NCBI GenBank assembly: GCA_963850765.1
Contig: CAWKMN010000006.1
Coordinates: 62,001-126,000 of the forward strand
Direction: 5' to 3'
Source of the DNA: CAWKMN01 sp963850765
Lineage (GTDB): Bacteria > Chloroflexota > Anaerolineae > Aggregatilineales > Aggregatilineaceae
DNA: 64,000 bases
Shown: in pieces, positions 33,240 to 42,892 of the stretch
Layout of the letters: each line of letters opens with the position of its first letter
Position numbering within the stretch: position 1 is the stretch's first letter
The notes under the pieces: generated by a model
The model's input: only the letters and a program-made list of their open reading frames with translations
The model's database searches: none
Told to the model about the DNA's origin: nothing
Translations under genes and position numbers: made by a program

Positions 33240-35105
33240 CAGAATCTCCGCGTTTCACCGCGCCGCCTGTATCAACGAGAGCCTGCTCCGCCGGCTTAAC
33301 CCCAAACGGATCGTAATCCTTTTCCAGCTTCTCGCGGAACTGGCGCGTATACAGCCGGTAGTAGTGGCCGCGCGCGCGCAGCAGTTCAGCATGCGAGCCC
33401 ATCTCCGCGATGCGCCCGTTCTCGATCACCAGGATGCGATCGGCCCGCTTGATCGTCGAGAGCCGGTGGGCGATCACAAAGCTGGTGCAGTCCTTCATCA
33501 ACTGCTCCATGCCGTTCTGGATGAGATCTTCGGTCAGCGTATCCACCGAACTGGTCGCTTCGTCCATGATGAAGATCTCGGGCTTCGCCAGCACGGCGCG
33601 CGCCAGGCTGATCAGCTGCTTCTGCCCGACCGAGAGCAGGTTACCACCCTCGCCCACTTCCTCATCGTAACCTTTTTCCAGCGCGACGATGAAATCATGC
33701 GCGCCGGCCAGCCGGGCCGCCTGTTCGATCTCGTCGTCGGTCGCGTCCAGCCGCCCATAGCGGATATTCTCGCGGATCGTGCCAGAAAACAGGTGCGGCG
33801 TTTGCAGCACCACGCCGATCTTCGACTGGATGGCGTGCAGCGACAGCCGCGTATAGTCCACGCCGTTGATGCGAATGACGCCGCTTTTCGGCTCGTAGAA
33901 GCGGCAGACCAGATTCACGATGGTCGATTTGCCGCCGCCCGTCGGCCCTACCAGCGCGATCGTCTCGCCACTTCTCACTTTGAGCGAAAAATCCTTCAGG
34001 ACCGGCTTATCCTTCTCATAGTAGAAGTCCACGTGCTCGAACTCGATGTCGCCGCGAACTGACTCCGGATTCGATCGCGCCGGGCTGATCCTGCACGTCC
34101 GGCTCCGCATCGATCAGCGAGAAGATCCGTTCGGCGGAGGCGATGGTGCGCTGCATCTCGGCATAAATGCGGGCCACGTCCTGCACCGGCCACAGCATAA
34201 AGGTGACATACGACACAAACGCCTGGATACCGCCGACGGTCAACCCGCCGACTTCCACACGCCAGCCGCCATACCAGACCACGCTGCCCACCGCCACCGC
34301 GCTGATGATCTGCACGACCGGCAGGAACAGCGCCGACAGCCACGCGGCACGATACGACGAGCGATACATGCCGCTCGTCAGGTCGCCGAACTCGTCCAGG
34401 TTTTCGCGCTCGCGGGCCAGCGCTTTGACCACGCGCACGCCCTTGATATTCTCGTTGTAGGCGCCGGTGATCTTCGAGTTGAGCTTGCGCACCTCGCGGT
34501 ATTCGACCAGGATCTTCTGCTTGAACCAGAAGGCAACGCCCATCAGGATCGGGATGGCCAGGAACACGATCAGCGCCAGCGGCCAGTTGATCGTCAGCAT
34601 GAAAAACAGCGCCGTGAAAATGTTGACGATACTCCAGGTCACGTCCAGCAGGCCCCAGGTGATCAGTTCCGCGATGCGCTCCGTATCCGACGTGACGCGC
34701 GACATGATCCAGCCGACGGGCGTCCGGTCGAAATAGGAGAACGAGAGATCCTGCAGGTGGTTAAACAGCGCCTTGCGCAGATCGTACTGCACGCGGTGGC
34801 CCGAGAATCCCCGTGATGCAGATAAAGCTGAACACAAAAGCCGCCTGGAAGATCACCATCACGCCGAAGGTGATCAACAGCCGGGTCAGCACGCTCTTAT
34901 CACCGGGCACGATACCGTCGTCGATGATCCGCTTGCCCAGGTAGGTGAAATAGGCGTCCTGCATCGACACCACACCGACGACCAGCACGAAGGCGGCCAC
35001 CCATTTCCAGTGCGGCTTAAGCTGCCCCAGCATACGGCGCAGTGTGCCGGCGGTGAAGTTCGTGCTGAATTCTTCTTCTTCGAATCGAACGTCAGACACT
35101 GGCAA
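33240..35105 (-). pseudogene. ABC exporter half-transporter with two frameshifts
   Basis: Three frames together encode one ABC exporter of about 620 residues. Frame one (35105-34761) gives MPVSDVRFEEEEFSTN and the first membrane helices. Frame two (34837-34016) carries the remaining membrane domain from HRVQYDLRKALFNHLQDLSF to the end of the linker. Frame three gives the ATPase with Walker A GPTGGGKST, signature LSVGQKQ and Walker B IFIMDEATS. The joints are near 34805 (one extra C in GGGCCACC) and near 34075. The real stop is missing; the last native residues are probably near 33240. It overlaps the next exporter gene by 14 bases and would form a heterodimer with it. Confidence 0.75.
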
Positions 35106-36879
35106 TCTCCCTTTCCAGTTCGATTTCCACGCGCGACTGCATATCGTAAATCTGCCGGTAGATGCCCGGCTGGTTTACCAGCTCGCCATGCGTGCCGCGC
35201 TGCACGATGCGGCCCTTGTCCATCACCAGGATCAGGTCGGCATCCATCACACTCTGAATTCGGTGCGCAATGATGAACGTCGTCCGGTCCTGCATCAGGC
35301 GCTGGAGCGCCTCCCGGATCGCGCCTTCGGTCTCCGTATCCACCGATGATGTCGCGTCGTCCAGGATCAGGATGCGCGGATCTTTGAGCAGGGTGCGCGC
35401 GATCGCGACACGCTGCTTCTGCCCGCCGGAGAGCGTCACGCCCTTCTCGCCCACGATGGTGTCGTAGCCCTCGGGGAAGGTCATGATCACGTCGTGGATC
35501 GCCGCCGACCGCGCCGCCGCCTCGATCGCCTCCATCGGCACCTCGTGTCCCACGCCATAGGTGATGTTCTCGCGTATCGAGCGCGAGAACAGGAACGGCT
35601 CCTGCTCGACGATGCCGATCTGCCGCCGCAGGAAGTGGCGCGGGAAGTCGGTCAGTTCGATGCCGTCCAGCGTCAGGCTGCCGCTCGTGTACTCAAAAAA
35701 GCGCGGCAGCAGGTTCACCAGCGTGGTTTTGCCCGACCCGGTCGAGCCCAGCAGGGCGATCACCTGACCCGGAGTACATCGGAAGCTGATGTCCCGCAGC
35801 ACCGGGGCATCACTATCCTCGTACTCGAACGACACGTGCTTAAAGACGATCTCGCCCCGCAGGCTTGTCACCGGCGGCGTTTCGCCTTCGCCCAACGGCT
35901 CGCGCTCTTCCTTGATGATCTCGAGCACGCGCCCAAACGATACCAGGCCGGTCGAGGTCTGGACGATCACGCGGCCCAGCTCGCGGATCGGCCAGATCAC
36001 CCAGATGACCATGCCGGAGAACGCGAGATACGTCCCGACCGTGATCTGCCCATCGATGGCCATGAGCGCGCCGGCACCCAGCGCTGCTATGGTCTGGAAG
36101 CCGCACAGCATATCCGAGATCGGCCAGTAGTAGGAATGCATGAAGGTCAGCCGCTTGCCGCGCTGGAACTTTTCCCAGTTATCTGCTTCAAATTTCGCGC
36201 GCTCGTAGTCCTGGCGAGCGAACGCCTTCACCACGCGCATGCCGGTCAGGTTCTCTTGCAGCGTGGTCGAGAGCACGGCTTCCTGTTCCTGGAATTTCTC
36301 ATACGCCTTAGAAATCCGCCGGAAGAAGAAGAAGGAAATCACCACGACCAGCGGCACGATCACCACCGAGAGCAGCGCCAGCTTCCAGCTTAGCGCCAGC
36401 AGCGCCGCCATGTTGATCACGAAGATCAGGATGATCCGGCCCACCCCGATCGCCTGCTCGGCAAAGAAGCGGCGCAGCGCGTCTACATCGGACGTAGACC
36501 GCTGGAGCAGTTCGCCCGTCTGATGGGTGTTGTGATAGGTGAAGGTCAGGCGCTGCACGTGGTCGAACAGGTAGTTCCGCACGCGCAGGGTGATCCCTTC
36601 TGCGGTCCGGGCGGCCAGCGCCCCGCTGAGAAAGGTAAATCCCCCTTCCAGCGCCGCTAACCCGACAAACCCGAGCGCGACCAGCGGCAGCAGATGATTT
36701 TCCTTGCCCAGGACATGATCGATAAAGTAAGCGATCAGCAGAAAGGCCGTCGTCTTGGCGACATTCGCCAGCGCCAGACTGATCGTTGCGCCCAGGTAGG
36801 CCACCCGGAACCCGGCCATCATGCGCCAAATTCCGACCAGACGCCGGTCTGACACAGCGTTTTTGAGATCAAAAGACAT
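35092..36879 (-). CDS. ABC exporter half-transporter (intact partner)
   Basis: The protein has 595 residues from the ATG at 36879 (MSFDLKNAVSDRRLVG); a TTG five codons upstream is also possible. The membrane domain covers residues 20-310 with six helices (RVAYLGATISLALANVAKTT first), and the ATPase covers 340-580 with Walker A GSTGSGKTT, signature LSGGQKQR and Walker B RILILDDATS (Asp-Asp at the catalytic position instead of Asp-Glu). The partner's ATPase reads IMDEATS, so the catalytic glutamate is present only there. This is the degenerate-site pattern of heterodimeric exporters. Substrate unknown, perhaps a drug or lipid. Confidence 0.88.
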   Translation of the reverse strand: MSFDLKNAVSDRRLVGIWRMMAGFRVAYLGATISLALANVAKTTAFLLIAYFIDHVLGKENHLLPLVALGFVGLAALEGGFTFLSGALAARTAEGITLRVRNYLFDHVQRLTFTYHNTHQTGELLQRSTSDVDALRRFFAEQAIGVGRIILIFVINMAALLALSWKLALLSVVIVPLVVVISFFFFRRISKAYEKFQEQEAVLSTTLQENLTGMRVVKAFARQDYERAKFEADNWEKFQRGKRLTFMHSYYWPISDMLCGFQTIAALGAGALMAIDGQITVGTYLAFSGMVIWVIWPIRELGRVIVQTSTGLVSFGRVLEIIKEEREPLGEGETPPVTSLRGEIVFKHVSFEYEDSDAPVLRDISFRCTPGQVIALLGSTGSGKTTLVNLLPRFFEYTSGSLTLDGIELTDFPRHFLRRQIGIVEQEPFLFSRSIRENITYGVGHEVPMEAIEAAARSAAIHDVIMTFPEGYDTIVGEKGVTLSGGQKQRVAIARTLLKDPRILILDDATSSVDTETEGAIREALQRLMQDRTTFIIAHRIQSVMDADLILVMDKGRIVQRGTHGELVNQPGIYRQIYDMQSRVEIELEREIASV

Positions 36880-37190
36880 GGGTAGTGAAGACAACCGGAC
36901 CAGCCTCCGAAAACTGAGCTTTGACGGTGTTATACCACGCTCTGATAGCGACAGAATTGAATTAGTTGACGAAACGGATGATCAAATAAGCCTGCAAGAT
37001 AGAGGCTTGTGGGCGGTGGAGCACGCCAGGCCGTGTATGTGTCCTGGAACTAGCGGAGTTTAGCGAGTATCATGGCTAAACGCGTCACCTATCAAAACTC
37101 GTGGAGCGATGCGTTGGGTGCATTATACATGTGTTCTCAAATTTGGCAAGCCTCATATGCGCCTTTGCGATCGCCGTGTATGGAGATTGG
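36880..37190. other. Gap with a promoter candidate for the exporter operon
   Basis: Apart from the minus-strand promoter candidate at 36929-36956, I see no gene, RNA or repeat in this stretch. Confidence 0.4.
36929..36956 (-). promoter_or_regulatory. Candidate promoter of the exporter operon
   Basis: Minus strand TTCTGT, a 16-base gap, TATAAC, about 50 bases before the start codon. The -35 box is weak. Confidence 0.35.
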
Positions 37191-37583
37191 CTACGGCCTG
37201 CCTTTTCGCGATTTGATTTCGGCCTTGCGCAGATTTTCGGCGACCCTGAATTTTACTATCTCGCTGATCAGGCCCAGGGGCAGCGGCTGATCGATCGGGA
37301 ACTGGACCGCGCCTTTTGAGCTTTCGTAAGGGGCCAATTGCTCCCGGAATGCCTCAATCCCGCTGGGCGTCGGGTAAAACCCGATATGGTTTTTGTGAGC
37401 CGCGAAATGCACCAGATTACCTTTCAGTGCGAAAGTCGGCATCTGATAGCTGATTTTCTCTGTGGCGTCCGGCGCGGCAACCTTGATCGTCGCCCGTAAT
37501 TCTTGCAGGACGGTCTGTATCTTGGCAGGGAAAGCCGCGATGTACTCATCAATGGACGTAAAACCGGCTTTCTGGCTGTCCAT
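37191..37583 (-). CDS. DUF1801-family protein
   Basis: The protein has 130 residues from the ATG at 37583 with AAGGAG upstream. The family pattern is clear: FTSIDEYIAAFPAKIQTVLQ, then KISYQMPTFALKGNLVHFAA and GFYPTPSGIEAFRE. DUF1801 (YdhG-like) has a small alpha-beta fold related to iron chaperone frataxin-like proteins, and its role is not settled. It appears to be a single gene, with the neighbours on either side more than 190 bases away. Confidence 0.82.
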   Translation of the reverse strand: MDSQKAGFTSIDEYIAAFPAKIQTVLQELRATIKVAAPDATEKISYQMPTFALKGNLVHFAAHKNHIGFYPTPSGIEAFREQLAPYESSKGAVQFPIDQPLPLGLISEIVKFRVAENLRKAEIKSRKGRP

Positions 37584-37776
37584 ACCTGCTCCTTTTTCCG
37601 GGACTTTCATACGGGACGAGAGGGTCATCAATCATTATACGATGAAATTTACAATATTCGTTACACAAACGCATCATGGGCAGACTTTAGCGTACCGCCT
37701 GTATGGGTGAACAACCGGCAATTGCATACCCGTCCGACTGGGTTGTGGCCCGTCGGATTAGCGGCCAGCGGCGCGA

Positions 37777-38133
37777 TCAGTCGGCGTCGGGCAGATCCTC
37801 GAACCGATAGAATACGGGCTTGCCTTCCTGGAGAGTCAGGGCGACCATTTCATCGGCGCCTTTCGATGCGCCGCCAATGCGCAGGCAGGCATCACAACGC
37901 CGCACAAGCTGGTACGCGATCGGGTGGAAGATCTCGTTAAAGATCTCATCGCCAATGCGCTGCGATCCTGCTGTTTCGATCAGCGGCAGAGCAAACCACT
38001 CGCCCAGTACGGGCAGATGCCCCCTGCGAAAGACGCGTAACGCCATCTCGCTCATGGCGCGTACATTCGCCGCGATCAGGGCCGGATCGTCGTTGGTGCC
38101 AGAACGATAGGGGCCTGCAATCAGAATCATCAT
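37777..38133 (-). CDS. DUF4406 / nucleoside 2-deoxyribosyltransferase-like protein
   Basis: The protein has 118 residues from the ATG at 38133 (MMILIAGPYRSGTNDD); AAGGAG lies 12 bases upstream, so the ATG three bases later is also possible. LIAGPYRSGT and the acidic residues after it are typical of the NDT/DUF4406 fold, and RCDACLRIGGASKGADEMVA near residue 80 holds the expected active-site acids. Relatives cleave or transfer nucleoside sugars, but many are uncharacterised. It is a single gene. Confidence 0.65.
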   Translation of the reverse strand: MMILIAGPYRSGTNDDPALIAANVRAMSEMALRVFRRGHLPVLGEWFALPLIETAGSQRIGDEIFNEIFHPIAYQLVRRCDACLRIGGASKGADEMVALTLQEGKPVFYRFEDLPDAD

Positions 38134-38342
38134 GAGCCGGATCATCTCCTTGACTTGATGGATCGATAACTGAAAGCGAACCCGGAGAAATCCATTTGGA
38201 CGGCTCACCGGGCGGCGCGCGCTGATAACCCTTGGCCCGCGCGGACTCCTGGGGTATGCTTACCCCAATCGTAACCTTGGGCTGCGCCGGATCATCCAGC
38301 GCAGCCTGTTGGTGTGTGCCTACATCGAAAGCCATCATCATT

Positions 38343-40298
38343 ATGCATCATCACGCACTGCCGCGCGCGACGCGCCGCAATTTCCGGCTCAACGTCGTGA
38401 ATGGTGCGGTCACGGCCGGATCCGAAAACTCCGTCGGCAGCCCGGATCTTGTGATGACCACCTTTGCCGCCCACCTGACCGATAACCCAATTCTGCTGGG
38501 GCTGATCACGCCGCTGCCCGGTGCGATGTGGTCGCTGCCCCAACTGTTTATCATCCCGGCGATGCAGCGTCGCGCGCGCGTGCTGCCGATCTACCGGGCC
38601 GCGTCGTACGTGCGCTGGGCGTTATGGGTCGTGCTGGCGCTGGCGGCATTATTCTCCCGTGATACGACAATCCTGCTGGTCAGCCTGTTTGCCTTCCTTC
38701 TGATCGCCGGACTGGCGGGCGGTGTGGCGGGTCTGCCATTCATCGAGGTCACAGGCAAGACGATTCCCCCCAGCCAGCGCGGCCATATCTTCGGGCTGCG
38801 GGTCGCCCTGGGGGGCGTTCTGGCGATTGCCGGCTCTCAGGTGGTGATCTTCTTCACCGGGCCGGGGTCGAGCTTCGATTTCCCGGTCAGCTTCGGGATC
38901 CTGTTTCTGGTCGCCACGGTCGCCCAGGTGATCGGCCAGGGAGCATTTACCCTGGTCGATGAGCCCGACTCCGATACCAGCATCATCCGCGCCCGGCCGT
39001 CGCTCAGCGTCTTCGGGTCGATCTGGCGCTCAGACGGCAATTTTCGCCGCTACGTGTGGGGGCGCACGTTTGCCGTGCTGGGCGGAATGGCGAGCGGGCT
39101 GGTGATCGTCTATGCCAACCAGGAATTGGGCGTCCGGCTGGAAATGGCCGGGATCTACCTGTTTGCCAGCTCGCTGCTCAGCCCGGTATTCAGTATGCTG
39201 GCCGGGCGGATGAGCATACGCACCGGCAACCGCCTGCCGGTCGCGGGGGGCATGCTGATGATGGGTCTGGGGTGGGGTATGCTGCTGCTGGCGAAGCCGC
39301 TCGGCGTGCAAAGCGGATCGGCGGAAACGTTTATGTTTGTGGTCTATGCGCTGCTGGCCCTGCACAAGGGCCTGTTGTTCTCAAACATGATGGCCCTTGG
39401 GCTGAATATCACGCCGGAAGGTGAACACTCGCTGTACATGGGCGCGGTCAATACCTGGATCGGCGTGCTGCTGCTCGTCACCACGCTGAGCGGCGCGATT
39501 GCCCGGCTGATTGGCTATGAGGCGCTGTTCGCACTGACGCTGGCCTGCGCGGTGATCTCGGCCTGGTCGTTCGTCACTCTGGTTGAAGACTGGCAGGACG
39601 AGGCGGTAGCCACCGACCTGAAAATCCCTCCCGTTTCTTTCTCCGCGCGGGGGCGGGGAAAGGGTGCAGCACGCTCTCCTGAAGATGAGAGACACTCTTT
39701 GCCAATTGACCCTTGCTCCGGCCTCACCCCCAGCCCCTCTCCATCCAAGATGGCGAGGGGAGCAAAGCCTGCTTCCCTCTCTCTCACTCGGCTTGATAGG
39801 GGGATGCCGACCGAAGGTCGGACGGGGGTGAGGCCGTTTGAGGCCCTCATTGACATCATCTATGGTGTATCTTGTTCAAGTGAAGCTCTAGCTGACTTGC
39901 TCCTTCATGCGCCCTGTTATCTTCAATATCCAGCCCATACTCTTATGGAAGAAGTCCGCGTCCAGGAACATCATGGGGCAGCCGACCGAAATGACGCTGA
40001 CGTTGGCTTCGCGGCAGCGCGCGACGGCGGCCTTCGAAACACTGGTTCCTGCGAAGGTGTTGTTATGCATCCAGACGCGTTTGATCCCCAGGCGCAGCGC
40101 CTCGTCCACGATTTTCTCGGTTACGTCGGGGCTGTTCATGATAAACACCGCATCCACCCCACCGGGTATGGCACTGAGGTTGGCATAACACGGGTCCCCA
40201 TGGAACACCTCGGCTTCTGGATGCACCGGGAATACCTGATAGCCATGATCACGCAGTTTCAGGTAAATGGCCCCCGCGCCGCTGTCTTTGGTGCGTGA
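38343..40298 (+). CDS. MFS transporter with an artificial C-terminal extension
   Basis: The protein starts at ATG 38343 (MHHHALPRATRRNFRLNVVN). About ten to twelve membrane helices occupy residues 20-420 (LLGLITPLPGAMWSLPQLFI, LFAFLLIAGLAGGVAGLPFI, and others), the last one ALTLACAVISAWSFVTLVED. Similarity to MFS ends near base 39640. From there the frame runs without a stop through a repeat element and then antisense through the whole CoA-binding gene to 40298, adding over 200 residues of unrelated composition. The original stop was probably lost when the element inserted. A native protein of about 430 residues is likely. Substrate unknown. Confidence 0.75.
   Translation: MHHHALPRATRRNFRLNVVNGAVTAGSENSVGSPDLVMTTFAAHLTDNPILLGLITPLPGAMWSLPQLFIIPAMQRRARVLPIYRAASYVRWALWVVLALAALFSRDTTILLVSLFAFLLIAGLAGGVAGLPFIEVTGKTIPPSQRGHIFGLRVALGGVLAIAGSQVVIFFTGPGSSFDFPVSFGILFLVATVAQVIGQGAFTLVDEPDSDTSIIRARPSLSVFGSIWRSDGNFRRYVWGRTFAVLGGMASGLVIVYANQELGVRLEMAGIYLFASSLLSPVFSMLAGRMSIRTGNRLPVAGGMLMMGLGWGMLLLAKPLGVQSGSAETFMFVVYALLALHKGLLFSNMMALGLNITPEGEHSLYMGAVNTWIGVLLLVTTLSGAIARLIGYEALFALTLACAVISAWSFVTLVEDWQDEAVATDLKIPPVSFSARGRGKGAARSPEDERHSLPIDPCSGLTPSPSPSKMARGAKPASLSLTRLDRGMPTEGRTGVRPFEALIDIIYGVSCSSEALADLLLHAPCYLQYPAHTLMEEVRVQEHHGAADRNDADVGFAAARDGGLRNTGSCEGVVMHPDAFDPQAQRLVHDFLGYVGAVHDKHRIHPTGYGTEVGITRVPMEHLGFWMHREYLIAMITQFQVNGPRAAVFGA
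39719..39836. repeat. Inverted-repeat element with perfect 13-bp ends inside the MFS reading frame
   Basis: CGGCCTCACCCCC (39719-39731) pairs with GGGGGTGAGGCCG (39824-39836). Inside is the small hairpin CCGACC-GAA-GGTCGG (about 39807-39821), also found in the element near 50040. Confidence 0.75.
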
Positions 40299-40376
40299 TA
40301 ATCCACTCACCGCGATTCGCTTCTGAGCCAGAAAGTCCTGGATCTTCTCCTGGTGCGTCAGATTGGCTGTAGACAT
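39888..40376 (-). CDS. CoA-binding domain protein (YccU-like)
   Basis: The protein has 162 residues from the ATG at 40376 with GAGG six bases upstream. It is a single Rossmann domain of the CoA_binding_2 type: KRIAVSGLSRTKDSGAGAIY at the start, then YQVFPVHPEAEVFHGDPCYA and GGVDAVFIMNSPDVTEKIVD, and IKRVWMHNNTFAGTS. The family is related to the N-terminal part of succinyl-CoA synthetase alpha, without the catalytic half. Its role is unknown. The gene is overlapped on the other strand by the readthrough tail of the MFS frame, so transcription of the two may interfere. Confidence 0.85.
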   Translation of the reverse strand: MSTANLTHQEKIQDFLAQKRIAVSGLSRTKDSGAGAIYLKLRDHGYQVFPVHPEAEVFHGDPCYANLSAIPGGVDAVFIMNSPDVTEKIVDEALRLGIKRVWMHNNTFAGTSVSKAAVARCREANVSVISVGCPMMFLDADFFHKSMGWILKITGRMKEQVS

Positions 40377-40693
40377 CTTTGCCTCGCTTCACTTATGTTT
40401 CTCGTCTGCGCTTCGAGCATAGCTTTAGATTGTGTTGCAGGCAGTGCCGAATCTCACTGTCCCATCGGACTTTTATCACCCCGCCCGCGCGGCGGATACA
40501 TCGGCCCTTGATTTTGCGCCAGCGAAGGGTGTTTGCGCGATCTTTCATGAGCCAGGGACAGCGAGGCCGGATACAATAACGGAAGCCTTCAATGCCCATA
40601 CTGTCGCCAAGGCGTGTGGGAAGGTTGCGCGGAGTCACTATCAGGGATCACGGATGCCCATCGCCGCGTTATCCCTGGCGGAGGAGATCAACC
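40377..40693. other. Gap upstream of the flavodoxin-like gene
   Basis: There is a TACAAT at 40573-40578 with no convincing -35 box. I see no gene; small open frames here lack ribosome sites. Confidence 0.4.
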
Positions 40694-41128
40694 ATGAAAG
40701 TACTTGTGCTCTACCAGAGCCGGAAGGGTCATACACGCGAAGCCGCCGAAGGGATCGCTGAAGCGGCCCGCCGCCTGAACCACGAAGTCGCCGTCCAATC
40801 GGTTAGCCAGGTCCGCGCCACGGATATTGATAACGCCGATGTCGTGTTTATCGGCACCTGGGTGCAGGGTTTTGTCCTGTTTGGCGTTAAGCCCGCCGGG
40901 GCCACGCTGTGGGCGCCGGCACTCCCCTCCCTCAAGGGCAAAGCGGTCGGCCTGTTTTGCACCTATCTCTTCCATCCGCGCGGCAGTCTGCGGGCCCTCG
41001 GCGCCATGCTCGAAGCACGGGGAGCCCGTATTCTGGGGCAGCACGCTTTTCGCCGGGGCCGTCCCCACCAGGGAGTGGACGCGTTCGTCCAGAGCATCAT
41101 GCAGGCGGCTGAACGCACCGTGAATTGA
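40694..41128 (+). CDS. Flavodoxin-like protein
   Basis: The protein has 144 residues from the ATG at 40694 with GGAGGAGA just upstream. The phosphate-binding loop of flavodoxins is seen in VLVLYQSRKGHTREAAEGIA, and a second region DIDNADVVFIGTWVQGF contacts the flavin. It is short and lacks the extra domains of flavodoxin reductases, so it probably is an FMN electron carrier or an NrdI/WrbA-like accessory protein. It lies tail-to-tail with the third ABC exporter, 12 bases apart. Confidence 0.78.
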   Translation: MKVLVLYQSRKGHTREAAEGIAEAARRLNHEVAVQSVSQVRATDIDNADVVFIGTWVQGFVLFGVKPAGATLWAPALPSLKGKAVGLFCTYLFHPRGSLRALGAMLEARGARILGQHAFRRGRPHQGVDAFVQSIMQAAERTVN

Positions 41129-41140
41129 TCCGCGCCGTTT

Positions 41141-42892
41141 TTACGCGGACAGGTGTTGCAGCCGGCGCTGCGCGGTATACAGGCGATTGTACAGGCCGCC
41201 CACGGAGACAAGCTCCTGATGTGTGCCGGTCTCCGCGATATGCGTTTTGTCCAGCACGACAATCTGATCAGCGTTGCGCACGGTGGAGAGCCGGTGCGCG
41301 ATGATAATGGTTGTTTTGCCTTGCATCAGGCGTTCCAGCGCTTCCTGGATCAGGATCTCGGTCTCGGTGTCCACGGACGATGTCGCCTCATCCAGAATCA
41401 GAACCGGCGCGTCCTTCAGCACGGCGCGCGCGATCGAAAGGCGCTGTTTCTGCCCGCCGGACAGCTTGACACCGCGCTCCCCGATCAGCGTATCGTAGCC
41501 ATTCGGCAGTTCGCAGATAAACGGGTGCGCGTTGGCCACCTGCGCGGCGCGGATAATCTCGTCGTCGGACGCCTCCGGGTTGCCGAACTGGATATTCTCG
41601 CGCACGGTGCCGTGAAACAGGAAGACGTCTTGCAGCACAATGCTGATCTGCTGGCGCAGGCTTTCCAGTTCGAGATCGCGCGTATCGATCCCGTCCAGCC
41701 GCACCGTGCCCGCTACCGGGTCGTAAAAGCGCGGGATCAGGCTCACCAATGTGGACTTACCCACGCCGGTCGGGCCGACCAGCGCGACCATCTGCCCGGC
41801 ATCGATCTCCAGACAGATATTCTCCAGCACCATATCGCCCTGGCTGTAGCAAAAGCTGACGTTCTCAAACACGATCGAGCCCTTCGCGCGTGCTTCCAGC
41901 CGGATCGCGTCCGTGCGCTGCTCGACTTCGGGGCTCTCGCGCAGTAGTTCATCGACGCGATCCCCACTCGCCAGCGCCTCCTGAATGCGCTCCCAGGCAT
42001 CGCTCAACATGCGAATCGGGTGGTAGAGCAGTTCCAGGTATAGGAAAAAGGCGACCAGATCGGCAACCGCCAGCCCGCCGTCGTGGACCAGCATCCCGCC
42101 AAAGTAGATCACGACCAGCATGCCCAGCGACGAACTGAAATCTACCAGCGGTTGGAAGATCGCCATCATCTTGAGCGCGTACAGCAGCGAGCGGCGGTAG
42201 CTTTCGATGCCCAGCGAGATGCGCTGCGCTTCGGCATCCTCGCGGGTGAACGCTTTGATCTCGCGGATGCCGGAGATGTTATCGTTGAGCACGGCGTTAA
42301 GCTGGCCGAGCTCCACCTGCCGCCGCCGAAAGGCTGGGCGTACTTTTTTCGAGTAGACGTGCATCACCAGGATCACGAACGGCACCGGGATCAGGCTCAG
42401 TAGGCCGAGCTTCCAGTTAATGAGTATCAGCATCGTGCTGACGCCAACCAGAGTCAACACGTTGACGATCACATCCGGTACGGCATGCGCGATCAGCATT
42501 TCGAACAGGTCCGTGTCGTTGACGATCCGGGACATCATCTGGCCGGTTTGCTTGTCCTCGTAAAAGCGCAGCGAGAGCCGTTGTAAATGCTGGTACAGGT
42601 GATTGCGCATATCGGCCACCACACCCCAACCGGCGATATGCGCCATATAGCTGCGCAGGAACTGCAATCCCGCTTTGGCGACCAGCGCCACGGCGGTTAG
42701 CAGCGTCAGGCGTGTGACGTATCCCGTTGTGCTGGAGTCCAGCGATTGTTCGGTCACGGTAGAGATCAGCGACTTGATAATCCAGGGGATCAACAATTGG
42801 ACGCCGACCAGCAGCACCATACTGATCACCGTGATCGCCAGTTCCTTGGCGTAATTGCGCGCAAATTGAAAGACGAGCTTAAAAGCCTTCAT
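41141..42892 (-). CDS. ABC exporter (homodimeric MsbA/LmrA type)
   Basis: The protein has 583 residues from the ATG at 42892 with AAAGGAA upstream. The membrane domain covers residues 15-310 (ELAITVISMVLLVGVQLLIP as helix one, FYEDKQTGQMMSRIVNDTDL as coupling region). The ATPase has Walker A GPTGVGKST, signature LSGGQKQR and Walker B PVLILDEATSSVDTE with the full catalytic Asp-Glu pair. As the only ABC gene at this spot, it likely works as a homodimer exporting a lipid or drug. The promoter was not found. Confidence 0.9.
   Translation of the reverse strand: MKAFKLVFQFARNYAKELAITVISMVLLVGVQLLIPWIIKSLISTVTEQSLDSSTTGYVTRLTLLTAVALVAKAGLQFLRSYMAHIAGWGVVADMRNHLYQHLQRLSLRFYEDKQTGQMMSRIVNDTDLFEMLIAHAVPDVIVNVLTLVGVSTMLILINWKLGLLSLIPVPFVILVMHVYSKKVRPAFRRRQVELGQLNAVLNDNISGIREIKAFTREDAEAQRISLGIESYRRSLLYALKMMAIFQPLVDFSSSLGMLVVIYFGGMLVHDGGLAVADLVAFFLYLELLYHPIRMLSDAWERIQEALASGDRVDELLRESPEVEQRTDAIRLEARAKGSIVFENVSFCYSQGDMVLENICLEIDAGQMVALVGPTGVGKSTLVSLIPRFYDPVAGTVRLDGIDTRDLELESLRQQISIVLQDVFLFHGTVRENIQFGNPEASDDEIIRAAQVANAHPFICELPNGYDTLIGERGVKLSGGQKQRLSIARAVLKDAPVLILDEATSSVDTETEILIQEALERLMQGKTTIIIAHRLSTVRNADQIVVLDKTHIAETGTHQELVSVGGLYNRLYTAQRRLQHLSA

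Noticed and set aside
31957..34110. A genuine fusion of ABC ATPase and L,D-transpeptidase
   Set aside because: The transpeptidase has its own ribosome site and signal peptide in another frame at 33025, and the joint passes through a repeat palindrome.
40432..40761. Small gene upstream of the flavodoxin-like protein
   Set aside because: It lacks a ribosome site and family features, and runs out of frame into the flavodoxin gene.
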